From: Pomacea canaliculata
Taxonomy: Eukaryota; Mollusca; Gastropoda; Architaenioglossa; Ampullariidae
Length of the DNA stretch: 64,000 nucleotides
Direction: 5' to 3'
NCBI RefSeq assembly: GCF_003073045.1
Contig: NC_037603.1
Span: forward strand, 18,110,192-18,174,191
This document shows, one piece after another, positions 12,201 to 25,300 of this stretch; the first letter of the stretch is position 1, and every line of letters starts with the position of its first letter. The notes beneath the pieces are model-generated. The model was not told the origin of the DNA. It saw nothing but the letters and a program-made list of their open reading frames with translations, and searched no databases. The position numbers and the translations under genes are program-made.

Positions 12201-12948
12201 GTCTTTGTGGTAATTACATTCTCTGTAACTTCCACAGTGTATCTAATCAGCATAGCTGCAACATGTTTCAGCTAATTCAATAAATGTCCCAGCAACAGCC
12301 AAAAAAACAAAAAAAAAAAGTGCTGTGCTGTGCTGCATACATTTTCTGAAACTCAAGCCGAGTATTACATCAAAATCATTTGTTAATATCATCATACATT
12401 TTTGTCATCACCAGGACACCACCTGTGGCACACATGTGATATATAGCTCTTGTACACAGCAATGATATATTTATATCTGATAGTCTGATTATATATCAAG
12501 TCCATCTGGATTTTTGACATTAAATGTTGTAGTCAACAGGAAACCTGAGACAGAAAAGGGTTTCACATATCTGTGTAATTAAGTTAAATGTTCGAACACT
12601 AAAAAGATAATGAACATGATTTGATGAGATATAGTCAATAAATATTGTTCAATGAACCCTTTCCTTTACTTTAACATCAATAATAATAATAGCAAATTAA
12701 ACATTTAAAATGCCTCGTATACATTTAAATAAATAACAGCAATAAACAAATTCAATATACATAGGTTTCAAAGTTTGTTAAAGTAAATTTGCTAAATATG
12801 TAATGGTTACATTTTTCAAACACAAGAATTTTTAACACCAACATCTCGAAGAGGTCAACATACAATTCTAAACTCTCTCCTCTTAGCGGTATGACCAATT
12901 TAACTTGACTTTGAGTAAAGAAAGTAACAGTAGCAAACAAAAACTCAC
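9256..12948. other. No gene recognised apart from one SINE; may include the 3' end of the MFS gene
   Basis: AT-rich sequence between the Pro/Tyr-rich gene and the last exon I can place for the MFS carrier. The carrier's terminal exon and 3' UTR, both on the minus strand, may lie here, but none of the short frames is convincing. A plus-strand 62-codon frame at 9635-9823 has a Lys-rich end and no supporting context. Confidence 0.35.
10925..11010 (-). repeat. tRNA-derived SINE head (partial, diverged)
   Basis: On the minus strand, GGCAGTATAGCCTGGTGGTTAGTG is a typical SINE start with an A-box-like TAGCCTGGTGGTTAG. The region where a B box should lie (GTTGTAGACC) is diverged from GTTCGANNCC. The element continues an unknown distance towards lower coordinates. 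Confidence 0.5.
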
Positions 12949-15900
12949 TCATAAATGAAAATCCAGCAACCATGTAGAACAGGCCAAACCAGCCAATCTG
13001 ATCTTTTAGCTGTGAAGTTAATAAGGCACCAGTGGCATTTGAAATGATCTGTAATCAGTGATAAGTTTCTGACATCAGTTTGATATTGGAATCATTTGGC
13101 ATCTGAAATATATCAAAAGCACCTAATATGAAGAGATAATATATAGACTATATTTGTTGGGGGTTTTTTTTTTTTGGTGACACAGACGATTGATTCATCA
13201 TCAGTAGCCCCTCTCAAGTTAGCAGGGACTAAACTTGACTCAGAAGAGTTGACAATAAAACCTTATCCAGAAAAGCTGGGGATATAAATCAATTCAGACA
13301 AAGCAGGTTATACCAGCTAGTTAGAAACCATAAATACATCCACAAACATCTATAATTATAAAAATCAGTAGTTGAAAAAAAAAATCCAAATATCACCAAG
13401 CACCTCTTCCTTAATATGCATTACTCCTAACAGCAGTCATCACAATGCTAGTCCTTTTTCACACCCTCCCCTCTTTCCACTTACTGTTACTTCTCTGCTC
13501 ATCATCTTTTTCAAAATCACAATACCCTCAGTCCTTACTACTTGGATCCTCTTTACGTTTTTTGTTTTTGTTTTTGTATTTGTTTTGTATTTCATCATCA
13601 GTACTGTAGTTTATCCTTCCATCATTCATATGTTGTTTGCTTGTTCCTATGTCCCTCATAAGTTGCACGACTCATTTTTGTTCTTAAGAAAAACATGCTC
13701 CTCAAAATTGTGAGTATGTGCTTATATTTATTATTAAACTTACAAAGTGATTATGGCAAACATCCAAGCACATGCATTTCTCATAGTTGTCCTTTCTAAT
13801 AAACACACCTGTGATGTGAAAACTATCCCATAGTTCATACTATAGTACTTGGGACCAAATGCTCGAGCTGTAGCAGTAGGCAGGAGTGAGTAGGTTCCAG
13901 AAAATCCAAAGAAGAGCAGACACACCCAAATGAAGAACATGGCCTCTGCACCCAGCTTGGTCAAGCCAAACGTCAGCATCAGTGATGTGAAGGTGCAGCT
14001 CATGCAAAGCATAGCCACCTGTCCAAAATAAAAAAAATTCTTATATGATGCAATCCCAAACAAGCCTCAAATATGGGACGTTTCACTCCACTGATAAATG
14101 CAGTAACTACCAGGGGCCATAGCTACAAAGGAATCACTACCCCAGGGCAAAGCGCAGAAATATAGGTGTCCCTATAACTTTTTTTGCCACTGCTTTCTGA
14201 CTACAACTTCAAAGGTAAAACAATGTCTGCACACACAATTTCCTGGAAAAAAGATGGACATACTCATGAAGTATTATGTAATGTCTGCTGATATGTAATG
14301 TCTTTCCACTAAGTACTATCCCCAAATCACTATCTTAACTCCTTTTACAATACTGTCTGTCATGTTAGTCATCATGTAATGACTCCATCTTACACGAAAA
14401 AAATGATCCTACGAACAGCATTTTCAATGCCTTAGCCTCCATGCTAAACCTAACACAAACTAGCCTTTTAAATAACACCAATCCAAACCCTTACTCTAAT
14501 CCCACCCATTTGCCCCAAGTGTTTACATAAAGTGCATGAATTCTCTCTCTCACATATACACACACACAAACCCACCTTGAAACTGAATCTGTCAGCAACA
14601 GCACCCCAAATAATGCGACCACCTCCATTGCATACTGCTGCAAAAGCTCCTACCCATGCCATATAGGAATCATTTCTTATAAATGTTTGTCCATATGCCT
14701 AGAACAAGAATACATTAAATTCCAGTTTGTGAGTTTAACAGCCATCCTAGAAAAACACAAAGAAAATTGTGATCTTTTGTAAAAGTATCTTTTCTTCTTT
14801 TACTTTAAAAATAAGAACCAACAGTTAGCAAATGCATTCCAGTGTTGCTTAATGATGGAGATAAATTTTATTTTTGTACAGATATCAAAGTGTACATCTG
14901 TAATCAAACACTGACCAAAATGTCCTTATGTGGCACTGTCTGTGATCAGCATTGTTTATGTGGATTTATAATTTATAATTTATAAAGATTTATAATGCAG
15001 TGCATGACTGCAATATATTTAGCAAAGAAAATTGGTAATCATCAGGACAACAATACTAATACCCAAGGAATGCTTTGTAAAAGATCTGCCAGTGCAGAGA
15101 TTAACAGATTCAGGAAGCATAGTAACTCACAAAATGTTCCCAGTTTTATCTTCCCATCATAATATCACTAGCAAAATCAAATGAAACATCAACTTACAAA
15201 ACAGAAATAATAAGGTTTTTAAGTAGGATTTTTATTGTGACTGAGTGTGAAAGTATGCCATCTTGTGTACATTTGCATTGTTCTGATGCATTTATAAAGA
15301 ATCACTACCTCCTCCTCCAAAAAAGAAGCTTTGGGGTTATTCACCTTATACAGGGATGATATAAAGACGACTCCTTGTCCATTCAATAGCATGATGAACC
15401 ACAAGGTATAGAATGCTCTTGTCTTTAACATTCTTTGAGGAGGCATACTTTCTGTCTCTTCATCTTGTATAGTCCTGTACATACAGAAAATACTGGTCAT
15501 AATTTTCATTGTCACAAGAAATCATCTGTGATGTTCTACTTTGCAGAAAGCCTTTTTGTCATCACAAAATAACTGAAATACATATTCGTACACAGTGTCA
15601 TCTACCTTAAACACCAAAGATTAATTTTCAAAAATATCTATTTACGGCTCATAACTTGTCAATGTCTGGTTTTCAGGGATGATGATCAAAGATACCTGGA
15701 TGATATCCCACTGTCATTGTCACTGTTGCTGCCAACAGAGGCTGTATCCTCAGTGTGATCATTGCTGTGTTTGGAGTCACCTGGACTGCTGGTATCTTGT
15801 ACTCCTACTGTTGCTGGCTGATTCTGTTCCCAGCATAAAAAGCAATAGAAATATCAAAGCATGAAATGGTCAATAATTAATCATGGTACAAAGGTTGGGA

Positions 15901-18900
15901 TTCTCTCTTTTACTGAAGTGGGATAAAAATTCAGTATAATCTAGCACTTTTGTCTGACACTGCATGTCTTGCAATTGAAAGCAAATGAAATTTGCAGGCA
16001 CTCAGTTTTAATGATGTATAATTATATAAGCAGCTTCAATACACATGCATGCACATAGACATACACACACAGAGCCATGCATGCACAAACACTGAGCATC
16101 ATTATCATTCTTTACCATCACTACTTTATCTCTCATTTACCTGAGAGAACCAAAATTATTTCAAAAAGGGAATAGCCAAATAGCATCTGAATCTGCAGGT
16201 ATGCTCCTTTGATGCCCATATCGCAGACCCAGCTGTTGGGAATGAAGCTGGTGAATGTAAAGCAGCAAGAGGGACAGGAGATGTACATTGATCACCCTCA
16301 CAGAAAAAGCTGGCCCCAAGAAAAGTGTGGTCTCTAAGACCTCAGTCCCCAACAACCAAAAAAGGTTGACACTTTTGGGGAATAATAGTGAGTTATCTTT
16401 CACTGCTCATACAAATTATATATCCATCACCCATTGCTAAATAGCGCATATAGCTATAGGTAGTATGATAAATATAACTACCTACAGTAAATTAAATGTT
16501 AAACATTTTGACTAAAAGAAGAAGCAAAATAAATATTTTTCATAATTTTCTTACACAGTAAAATTCCCACTAAGCAGACAACTAGCTAACTGATATTTTT
16601 TACAGGATTAGTCTCGTATACATTTGAATGACTCAGAAGCTTTGTACTCATACATAAAGCAAATAGCATTAAGACATCCCTGAGCAGAGTGTTTTCCTGT
16701 TATTAAAAAAAAGCAAGCCTTGTTAAAGTTAGAGCAAAATTTCCAGAACACACAGGCTTAAATAGTGAAAACTTTTTTCTAAATGTTTTCTCAAAATTTC
16801 ATTTTATGGTTTCCTAGCTTTGATTAAGAAAACCCTAGAGATCTGCACAGAAATGAAAAAGAAGTATATATTGCAGATATTTCATTCAAAAGCTTGTATT
16901 TGGCATTATCAATCGACAAAACAGATCCATGCAGAAGTGGGGTAAAATACCTGATTATTTGGTTGAAGCAAAATGTATGAGCTCTCCAGCTGGAAAGGTA
17001 CATATTTCATAGCAAAACATTTAGGTATAATGCTTCTGAACAAGTTTATTAAATTACAGAATGTTGTCATAATGCTATTTCAAAACTATGGCTGAATGCT
17101 GCAGAAATGATCTAAAAAATTAGTGTGAAATTTGAAAAAAAAAGGTAATACAAATCACAATGTAAGCTAGTGTAGGTCTGTAGACATTTCTCTCTGTACA
17201 CACTGTGAAACAGGAAAGTTTTCTCTATCTGTGCATGTCCACAAGTACTTATGTTTTCCTATGACACGTCACTTGAGTAAAATATTGGATATTTGTATGC
17301 ACACTTCAATTCTTACTGGGAATAGGATTATTAGCATTGTAGTGATGAGATGCTCTTCTACTTTTAAGAGAATGGAGGGAGGGGAACACCTGTAAATTAA
17401 AATAGAAAAATCCTCTAGGCTCATACCAAACTGTGACATCTGACTGTGATGAGAATGTCACTATTTAAGTTTGTCATATTTCTACAAAGCAAATCTTTGC
17501 ATCGTTGTTCTATGAAAAGCAGTTAAAAACTAATGAATGATGCAACTCACATAATCTGGAGGAGGATTTGAAAGGAGCAAAAACTCCTAGCAACTGCATT
17601 GCAGCATAGCAGCCTCCTAGCAAGAGGAAAATAGTGGGGACCCTCTCTAGCACATCCTCTTGAGAAAAATACCTGCACAGTTCCACAAAGGTACATATCT
17701 GATAATATGTTGTATATACAGTTTTATTCATTAGAAACCTGAACCTGTCTGAAATAATGAACCTTTCAAATGAGTAAGCTATACACTTTAATCTCTGTCC
17801 TGTATGTTATGTGTTCAATCACTGCTGAAACTTTCATTTATTCACTTTTATTTCTTTAATTTTGTTCGTCCTTGTCTTGCTGCTCTTTGTCATTCTACAA
17901 GAAAGAAAAAAATAAAAACAAATATGCCACACAATTTTTTTCAAGTTTTAATCTGATTACTAACTTCCCAGTGGAGCTTACTTTTCTCCAGCAATAGTTT
18001 CATTGGGTGCCTTGTTGTCTGGGTTAATAAAAGCTGTCTGAACCTGGTCAAAAATAAATGCTCCGGCTCCAAATCCAGCCACGACACACCCACTGACAAG
18101 CCCCTTTTTCTTTGGCAGCCACTGTGATGAAAAAAGCTACAAATATAACACCAATGTAATATATAGAAGGGAAGCAGATGAGTCATTTGAACCCTGGGAC
18201 CCAAGAGAGGCATACATGCTGGTGGACTTTGATGCTCATGTGGTATGCATTCTTACCACCAGATGACCAAGCTGTTGAGTGCATACCTGATCCCTAAGAT
18301 TGTTGGGGAAGGAAAGGCACTGAACCAACACGTCTTTCCCTGATGGCTATGTATGGGTGGGCTAGTTGCACAAGAACACAATAAAAATTATATACTTTTA
18401 TTCAGAGTTTCACTTGGCACCTGGCCTGCCTTCTCTCCACTCTCACTTCCAAATCAAAAACTCTCCTTCAACTTTAAAGCCATGCTACTTATTATATCCC
18501 TCTGGAACATTCCGGCAACCATCCCCCACTTTTCCCACGGCCTGATTATACAGCTCAACCTTTCCCTGCTCCCCATGATGGCAGTGGTCACCCCCATCCC
18601 AAACTGTCTGGTCATGGCCTTCCAAAGTGGGTCAGGTGACTTCATAACTTCGGGTTAACAATAGATTTAGGGTTAGCCAGTAGCCACTGGTGGGACAGTT
18701 CAAGGCTGGCTATTAGGTACACAGCAGGCGTGAGAAAGGGACAGTCCTGAAATAACTTAGTACACTACTAGAGTGCTACAAGGGCACTGTCTTTAGATGA
18801 GGTATTTAATGCCTTAATCCCCAAACAACCAAAACTATCTTTAATACCTTTGAAAGGACTACCTTTATATTTTTAAAACTATAAATTATATAAATAAAAA

Positions 18901-21900
18901 ACATATACATAAAGCAGATTGTACTAGCATTACCATCATGAAAGCTTATTTTGTGTACTGCTATAGAAGATGCTGCTACTTCTGTCTAAGAATTTTTGTG
19001 AGAGCTAAAAAATAACTATCATCTCCTCTGCCATTGTGTAATTTATCAAACATCTTATGCTGGCACTACTTTTCTAGCTAAAACTTATACAAAACATTAC
19101 ATTTGCTTAGAAATTTTTTGTTAAAACACCAAACATTGTTGTTGTTTTGGGGGCTGTAAAGATACCAATATATATTTTGCAGCCATAGCTCTCATTTTAT
19201 CAAAATGGTCACACAAATATTAAAATCTGTACCCTCATTCCGCAGGCTATGGGAACAGCATATGCCACACCAATTCCAAGGCCAAACATAAGGCCATAGG
19301 TCACCACAGCTGCCTCAAAAGAATACTGCACTGTGAAGTATGTCAGAAGCACCCCTAAACTGCAACAGAAAATCTAAGTGATACTTGACAGATGGCAGCA
19401 GTACAAACCAATTTTCATACATAAATGTATATTAAATGTTTCTGTATAAAAAAAAATTCACTGTGATAAAACAATAAATGAAAGGACAAAGCGTTACATA
19501 ATTTCACCATCCACATTTTCAAAAATAAATTCTGTGCAAGAACTTCAATTCTTTGTCCTCAACTGCATCCCTGTTTTTGTTTTGTTTGTTTTTTTTTGGT
19601 GGGGAAGGATAGTGTGCAGGATTATTGGGAGCAATGGTTTGGTAGAAGTAACACATTTCTTTAGTATTTATATCCGACTTGCTTTAATAGATTAGTCATT
19701 ATTATATGACAAAATGATCTGTTACCATTATGTAATGAGAGGCTGTATGACTGTGCACATAAGAAATACAATCTTTAAGAGCTCCAATTCAGATCCATAA
19801 TCTGAGTTTTTCATGTTACATTTACAACTGTAAACATCAAAATCTGAAAGTTGTTTTTTTTTAATGTAATCCATTAAAGCCAACCTCATAAACCAAGCTC
19901 CAATGATGACAGTGATGCGTGGCCCAAACCGTCGCTCAAGGACACCCCCAAAGTACATTGATGTACCCTGACCCATGCCAGTAACAGCAAAGATCCATAC
20001 ACTGTCTGTGTATTGAAGATCTGGGGAACTGTGCTTTCGGATGTAAGAAGTCAAGTAAGGAGAGAGGTTACCTGGGAAAAAAGTTGTATGTATCATTAAG
20101 TAAATTAATTATAAACTTAAGTCTTAAGTAATCAGCAAATCCTTAGGAAGGCATCCCATATTCTCACTATTCCTGATCATGTGCTGGCAATGTTCTCACT
20201 CTTGCGGTCTGGCCGCAGATATGCAACGTTTGCTTGCTGAACAAATCATTACCGTGACTCATTCATTCCACATGCAATACACAGGCCTTGATGTTGTGCT
20301 AGCCTAAGGTGACCTAATGCAGTGCATAACTGTACCTACTATTGCTGTGTAAATAATAATAAATGCAAAATATGTGCACACATATAAGTAAAGAATTTAT
20401 TCACCGTAGTCAATTAATATATGTATGTAGTTATCTGTATATGAGCACTACCTCTAGCTACCTTTGTGGATTAATAAAGTTGTATTAAAAAATAATTTTG
20501 GGGGTAAGTGATCTCAATTTCCTCTGGTTCATGATGCTGTATAACAGTTGCAGTTTGTGCATGTGTGTGTTTGTGAGAGAGAGTGGGAGGGGTGGAGTTG
20601 GGATATAATTGTGTCAGCACATGTGGCTGCATATTTTAAAATTCGCCTTTCTTCTTATTCTCAATGAATTAAGCCCCTTTGCCTTCCTTTGCATCCCTAC
20701 CTCATGGATGTAATATTAGAGGAGGAAAATAAAATGTGCTATTCAACCTTTAATGTTTGAACAATGACATAACTTGTCAAGGAGAATTATAATTTAAAAC
20801 TGCACACTTTTAAATTAAAAGGACATTTCAACTCATGAATGTAGGAAAACTGTCTTTTTTAAGCCATCATGTTTTGTTCCTAGTGTCAAAAATAATAATG
20901 AGAGTTTATTAGCAGCACGTCTCCCTTTAGATACCTGGTGAATAAAAAATAAATATCATCCTGCAAAGCCAAAAACCATCACCATTGTCAACATATATAG
21001 TCATCAGCTTGTAAACTGAAATAACAAGGAAAGAGTGTCAAATATTGCTGCAAAGCAGCAGTGCTTTATAAATGGTGATATTAGTTCTTGCTCTTGCTGT
21101 TGCAATTCGAAACATGGAATAGTAAAGTAGATCGTGTCCTGTGTTGTGCGTCAGCTGTACATGCTAACAGCAATGACAACACCTGGGGGAATTTTATAAG
21201 GTAGTGTGCGAGATGATCGTCTGCTTGTTTATTTTTAGATAATTGCGAGAAATAGGGAGATGCTAATGAGAACACCGGTATCAGTGGCGCAGGATACAGG
21301 TGGCCGCCCCATAAAAAAAGATAGGGGGCAAGAGTTTAGCATGGGGTTTGACCCACACACACTCGATCATAGCTGAGTATCTTTGCTCTCCAATAGGTAC
21401 ATTGTCTAACAGTGCAACAGAGCTTTTGCGCAAGCATTTCATCATGCATATTTGGCATATAAGTTGAACGTGGACACCGATGACAAAAGTCAACATATGG
21501 TTCACTATCGTAACTCTCTCGATCACCGAAGGTTCTGAACGTCTCAGAGTGATAAATGATCGAAGCAATACATGACAGATGAAACAATAAAAATTATACA
21601 CTTCCTACATATAAGATTTGACACAATAATCAATGTATATTTTCGGCGAAAATATCTGTATATAAAATCTTTTATGCTAACGTGTGGGTCAGAAGTCAAA
21701 AGCAGGAATAGACCGTTTTTATTTAAAGTCTGTACTGTCGATATATATCTTGTAATTCTAGATAAAGTAATTATTTCGCTTTTCCGATGCTCTAACATTT
21801 GGCTGATAATTGTGTGCTAGGCTGCATAGTGGTAGCTGTGTCAGCAGGTGAGCAGTGTCCGATAAGACTAACCAACAATGATCACTTATGTTTGCCTTCA

Positions 21901-22320
21901 GCAATGATTGTTTTGGACGAATTTTCTTTTAAGATTAAATTCTTTTAAATTAAATTATTTTAAGATATATGCTTTCCAAAATTCCTCTTGCAAAATCTAA
22001 TATTTTACCAGCTACTTCGAAGGCCTTACATTTACAACTCACGAAGTCTTCGCTGCAATCTACTGTCAGTACTATAATGCAGCGACAGAAGGACGTGTAT
22101 AATACAAGTTCGTGGTGACAGTACTCGGTTGAAGCATGCTGCTACTTCAGCTACGAAACACGAAAACTTCTCCAACAAATTCATTAAAAAGTGCTCGCAA
22201 GTTGATATCAAAGCAATGTAACCAATGTTTTCACTCACCAAATGTATAGAGAGTGCCAAGGGTCAGGTGTATTAGGACGCCTCCCGCCACGGTCAGCCAT
22301 CCTCTGTACGCGCTGGCCAT
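12949..22320 (-). CDS. MFS carrier of the oxalate:formate / monocarboxylate (OFA/MCT-like) type
   Basis: Ten coding exons read right to left: 22239-22320, 19885-20071, 19233-19359, 17982-18121, 17551-17672, 15696-15823, 15345-15474, 14576-14698, 13809-14018 and 12949-13048. All junctions are phase-compatible except one. The protein starts MASAYRGWLTVAGG with TM1 ending LGTLYTFG, then NLSPYLTSYIR, as in OFA-type carriers; about 450 residues follow with the usual twelve-helix layout. A polar central loop (exon 6, Ser/Asp/Asn-rich, TEDTASVGSNSDNDSG) separates the two six-helix halves. Homologues move lactate, pyruvate or related monocarboxylates across the plasma or organelle membrane; the substrate here is inferred. 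Exon 5 holds a run of five A (plus strand 17579-17583) where four would keep the frame: the expected LLLSNPPPDY appears one frame over, and exon 6 then joins in phase 0. After exon 10 either a strong GTGAGT donor is used and the last exon is missing from my model, or reading continues to a stop at 12752. Confidence 0.85.
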
Positions 22321-25300
22321 GTTGCCGTGGCTCCTTGCTGACCTCCCTTCGGCTATAACACGGTACCGCTGTCAGCCGGCGACCCTCGTAAACGCTCTCC
22401 CTACACCTGCTGTACATTCTACACATAATACATCAGCAGCTAAACCTGCGGGGCGTACACACGGACGACAATCAGAAAAGTACATAAAACTTATTTCCAA
22501 GACCTGTATGTTTGGTAATACTCCAGATGCTCTGTATGACAATGGCTCCAGTCTTGGACTGGCAGTGCGCTTGTCTGAAAATTCATTTAAACTAAATATT
22601 TATTTCTAAGACAAATTTGCACAAAAATGTAACGTAAAAAAAGGAGCCTGAATAAGGTTCATTGAACATTAAGTATTCGAAAATAAACTAAACTTTAAAA
22701 AGAGAGAGACATACACGCTTTTATTTGAAATATACTGAAAAGGATAAAAATAATTTTGTTTCCTTAGGTCTCGAGATTTTCTATATATATATAGCTTAAA
22801 ATATAAAAGTGTGAGTGGCCCCGGAGTAAAAAAAAGTTCCAAGCGTGCCCGTCATAATTACAATTATCATGAGACCTATAAGGAAAAAATTTATTTTGCC
22901 CTATTCGATGAATTTAAAATTAAAAATAATTTTTACTTATTTTATTTTATATTTTTAGTCTTTTTGAATTTGTTTTTTGCCAATCGTCATTACGGTGTTC
23001 TTCCTATCGCAAACGCTTCTCGGCTTCGGTCTCCTGATGTTTTTGCCCTCTTCTTTTGCAGGCGTTTTTTTTTCCCCCTTTTTTTTCGTTGCGGTTCCCC
23101 CGTGTCCCCAACCCTCTCTCTCGTCGCAAATGTAAGGGTTGGTTTGTAACATCCGGCTACCTGCCAGTCGCAGCATTCTATTTTACACGCTTTATGCATC
23201 TATTGTTTATTGTGTGACACGCACGAGAACATACATACACATAAATAGTTTTGTATGCCTGGGCTTATCGATTTTTTTCGTTTTTCATCTGCGACTGTAT
23301 TCCCTTCTTATATGCTGAATTAGCAGCTATAACCTATATAGTTAATTACTAGTTCCAGAACAGCACTTTCATATCTCCCCTAACTCGACGTACAAAATTA
23401 AAAGCAAATCAAATTATTTTACTACCTGTGGCCTGCTGGCAATGATTTAATATTGCATTGCCACAGGGAAAGAGTAAATCGTGAAAATTACATACCTCTA
23501 GGAGCATGGGAAGTGGGTGAAAATCGATTACAAAATTTGGCCATACATACATATAGAGTTAAAAAATAAAAAAAAGTGTACATAATTTTTTAAAACCATT
23601 TACATTGTGTTAAAATTTGTCGGGCAACATATTTAAATTGGATGCTAATATTCCAGTCAATACCAACGTATACTGAGTATGGTTGTAATCGTAGTAAAAA
23701 TAAAGTTTTCTTGCCTAATTATAATTGATAGTCTTTACATTTAAGTTTATCCTTACTGTAAAAGGAAATCGACATTATACTTTATAAACCATGCATGTTG
23801 AAATCTTAACACATTGGGCAAAGTATTGTTCACATATCACATTAAGCCAAAACACAAGTGCGGGCGCGCGCGCACACACACACGTGTAATGCACTCACCA
23901 CACGGAAGAATACCCACAATTAATTAGCTTGCTGTGGATGAGGGTAATGTCTCACTTGGACAAATGTCAAAACCACACCGAAGAAATCTTTATTTTAACT
24001 GTTTGTCAAGCTGTGGGTTCATTATGCAACCCACTATATGTCCCTGATTGTATGTACCATCCACCCAATTGTTGGACAATGCAATGCGCAGCTGAATACA
24101 CACACATGGCTGTTAATCGCTTTTGGCATCAGTCGAGAAGTGCTCAAAAGCCACACGTGGGATTGGAAGATAACCTTTTCCTCCACCACCTATGATAAAC
24201 CTTCATACTTGCTCGTGTTCGTTATCAACATGCTGTAGTATACAGAACTACATTAAATGAGCCTTCATCGCTATCATCGTGTGCTTGTATTGTCTCGTGA
24301 ACACTATCAGTTACTATATATAAGCGTTATCATCCCGACGACGATAAAGGTAAAGTCTCATATGTTATTATTGGTTATTGGAGCAGTGAACGCATGTGGA
24401 ACGTTGGCCCGATTGGCCCTTCCACCTCATCCCAAGATGAATTTCCTGTCCCCTGCCTGTCAATCCCCATCCCAAACACACACACACAGGGGTATACCTC
24501 ACCTCGCAAGGTCTCGAGATGTCAGGTTTCTGTTTGCATACTCATATGTGGTCCTCTTTGTACAGTAGGAACATGTACACATGACCTTTGAAGGTTCCCC
24601 TGAAAACAGTTATCCAGAAATTGTTCCTGGATATAACTTCTTGTAGATTTTTACGGTGTTGTCGGAGGGAGGTAAGGAAGGTGTTGGAGAGGTTGGAGTG
24701 CTATATCTTCATTCATAATGAGATAGTTGTATTGCTCCTTGAGTCTTGAACTTCCTCCCCTTAAACGACTATAAGAAATTAAAACTGATATTGCCTCCCC
24801 CTCCACGAATGCGTTGTAGGATCAAGTACGTTGAAGTATTTGGCTTTTGTCCTTTGTCAATACGTTTGTTTTCTACGAGTGTTTACATTAGAGGCACGTA
24901 ATATCAAAAACCCTGTTGCACAAAAACAACCAGTATGCCCCATCTCGTGATCATCTGTTGTGGAACAACCAAGCGCCCAAGTCACGTGACTCTAAGATGC
25001 CTGCGAATAAGTGAGCTGTTAACGGACAGTTCTACCACTTTTACGGCTGTTACAGTTATTTTCTACAATTCAGTATGTTTATGTTCCGATTAAAGTACAC
25101 ATTATTATTTGCGTTGTAGCTAAAAGAAAATGTAAAACACCACGGCGGAGAGAAAAAAAATCGTAAAATCTGTTTCACTGTTTGTATTATAACCCCCTAC
25201 TCGGGCGCGCGAAGGCGTGTTGTTTTAAAACCCTTTAAAGACTCATTTCTTTTGTTCTATAATCGACAGCAACAGCGAACATAGCGGGAAAACGTTTTAA

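Noticed and set aside
13372-13713. 113-codon frame rich in Phe, Val and Ile
   Set aside because: It lies in an MFS intron and arises from T-rich low-complexity sequence.
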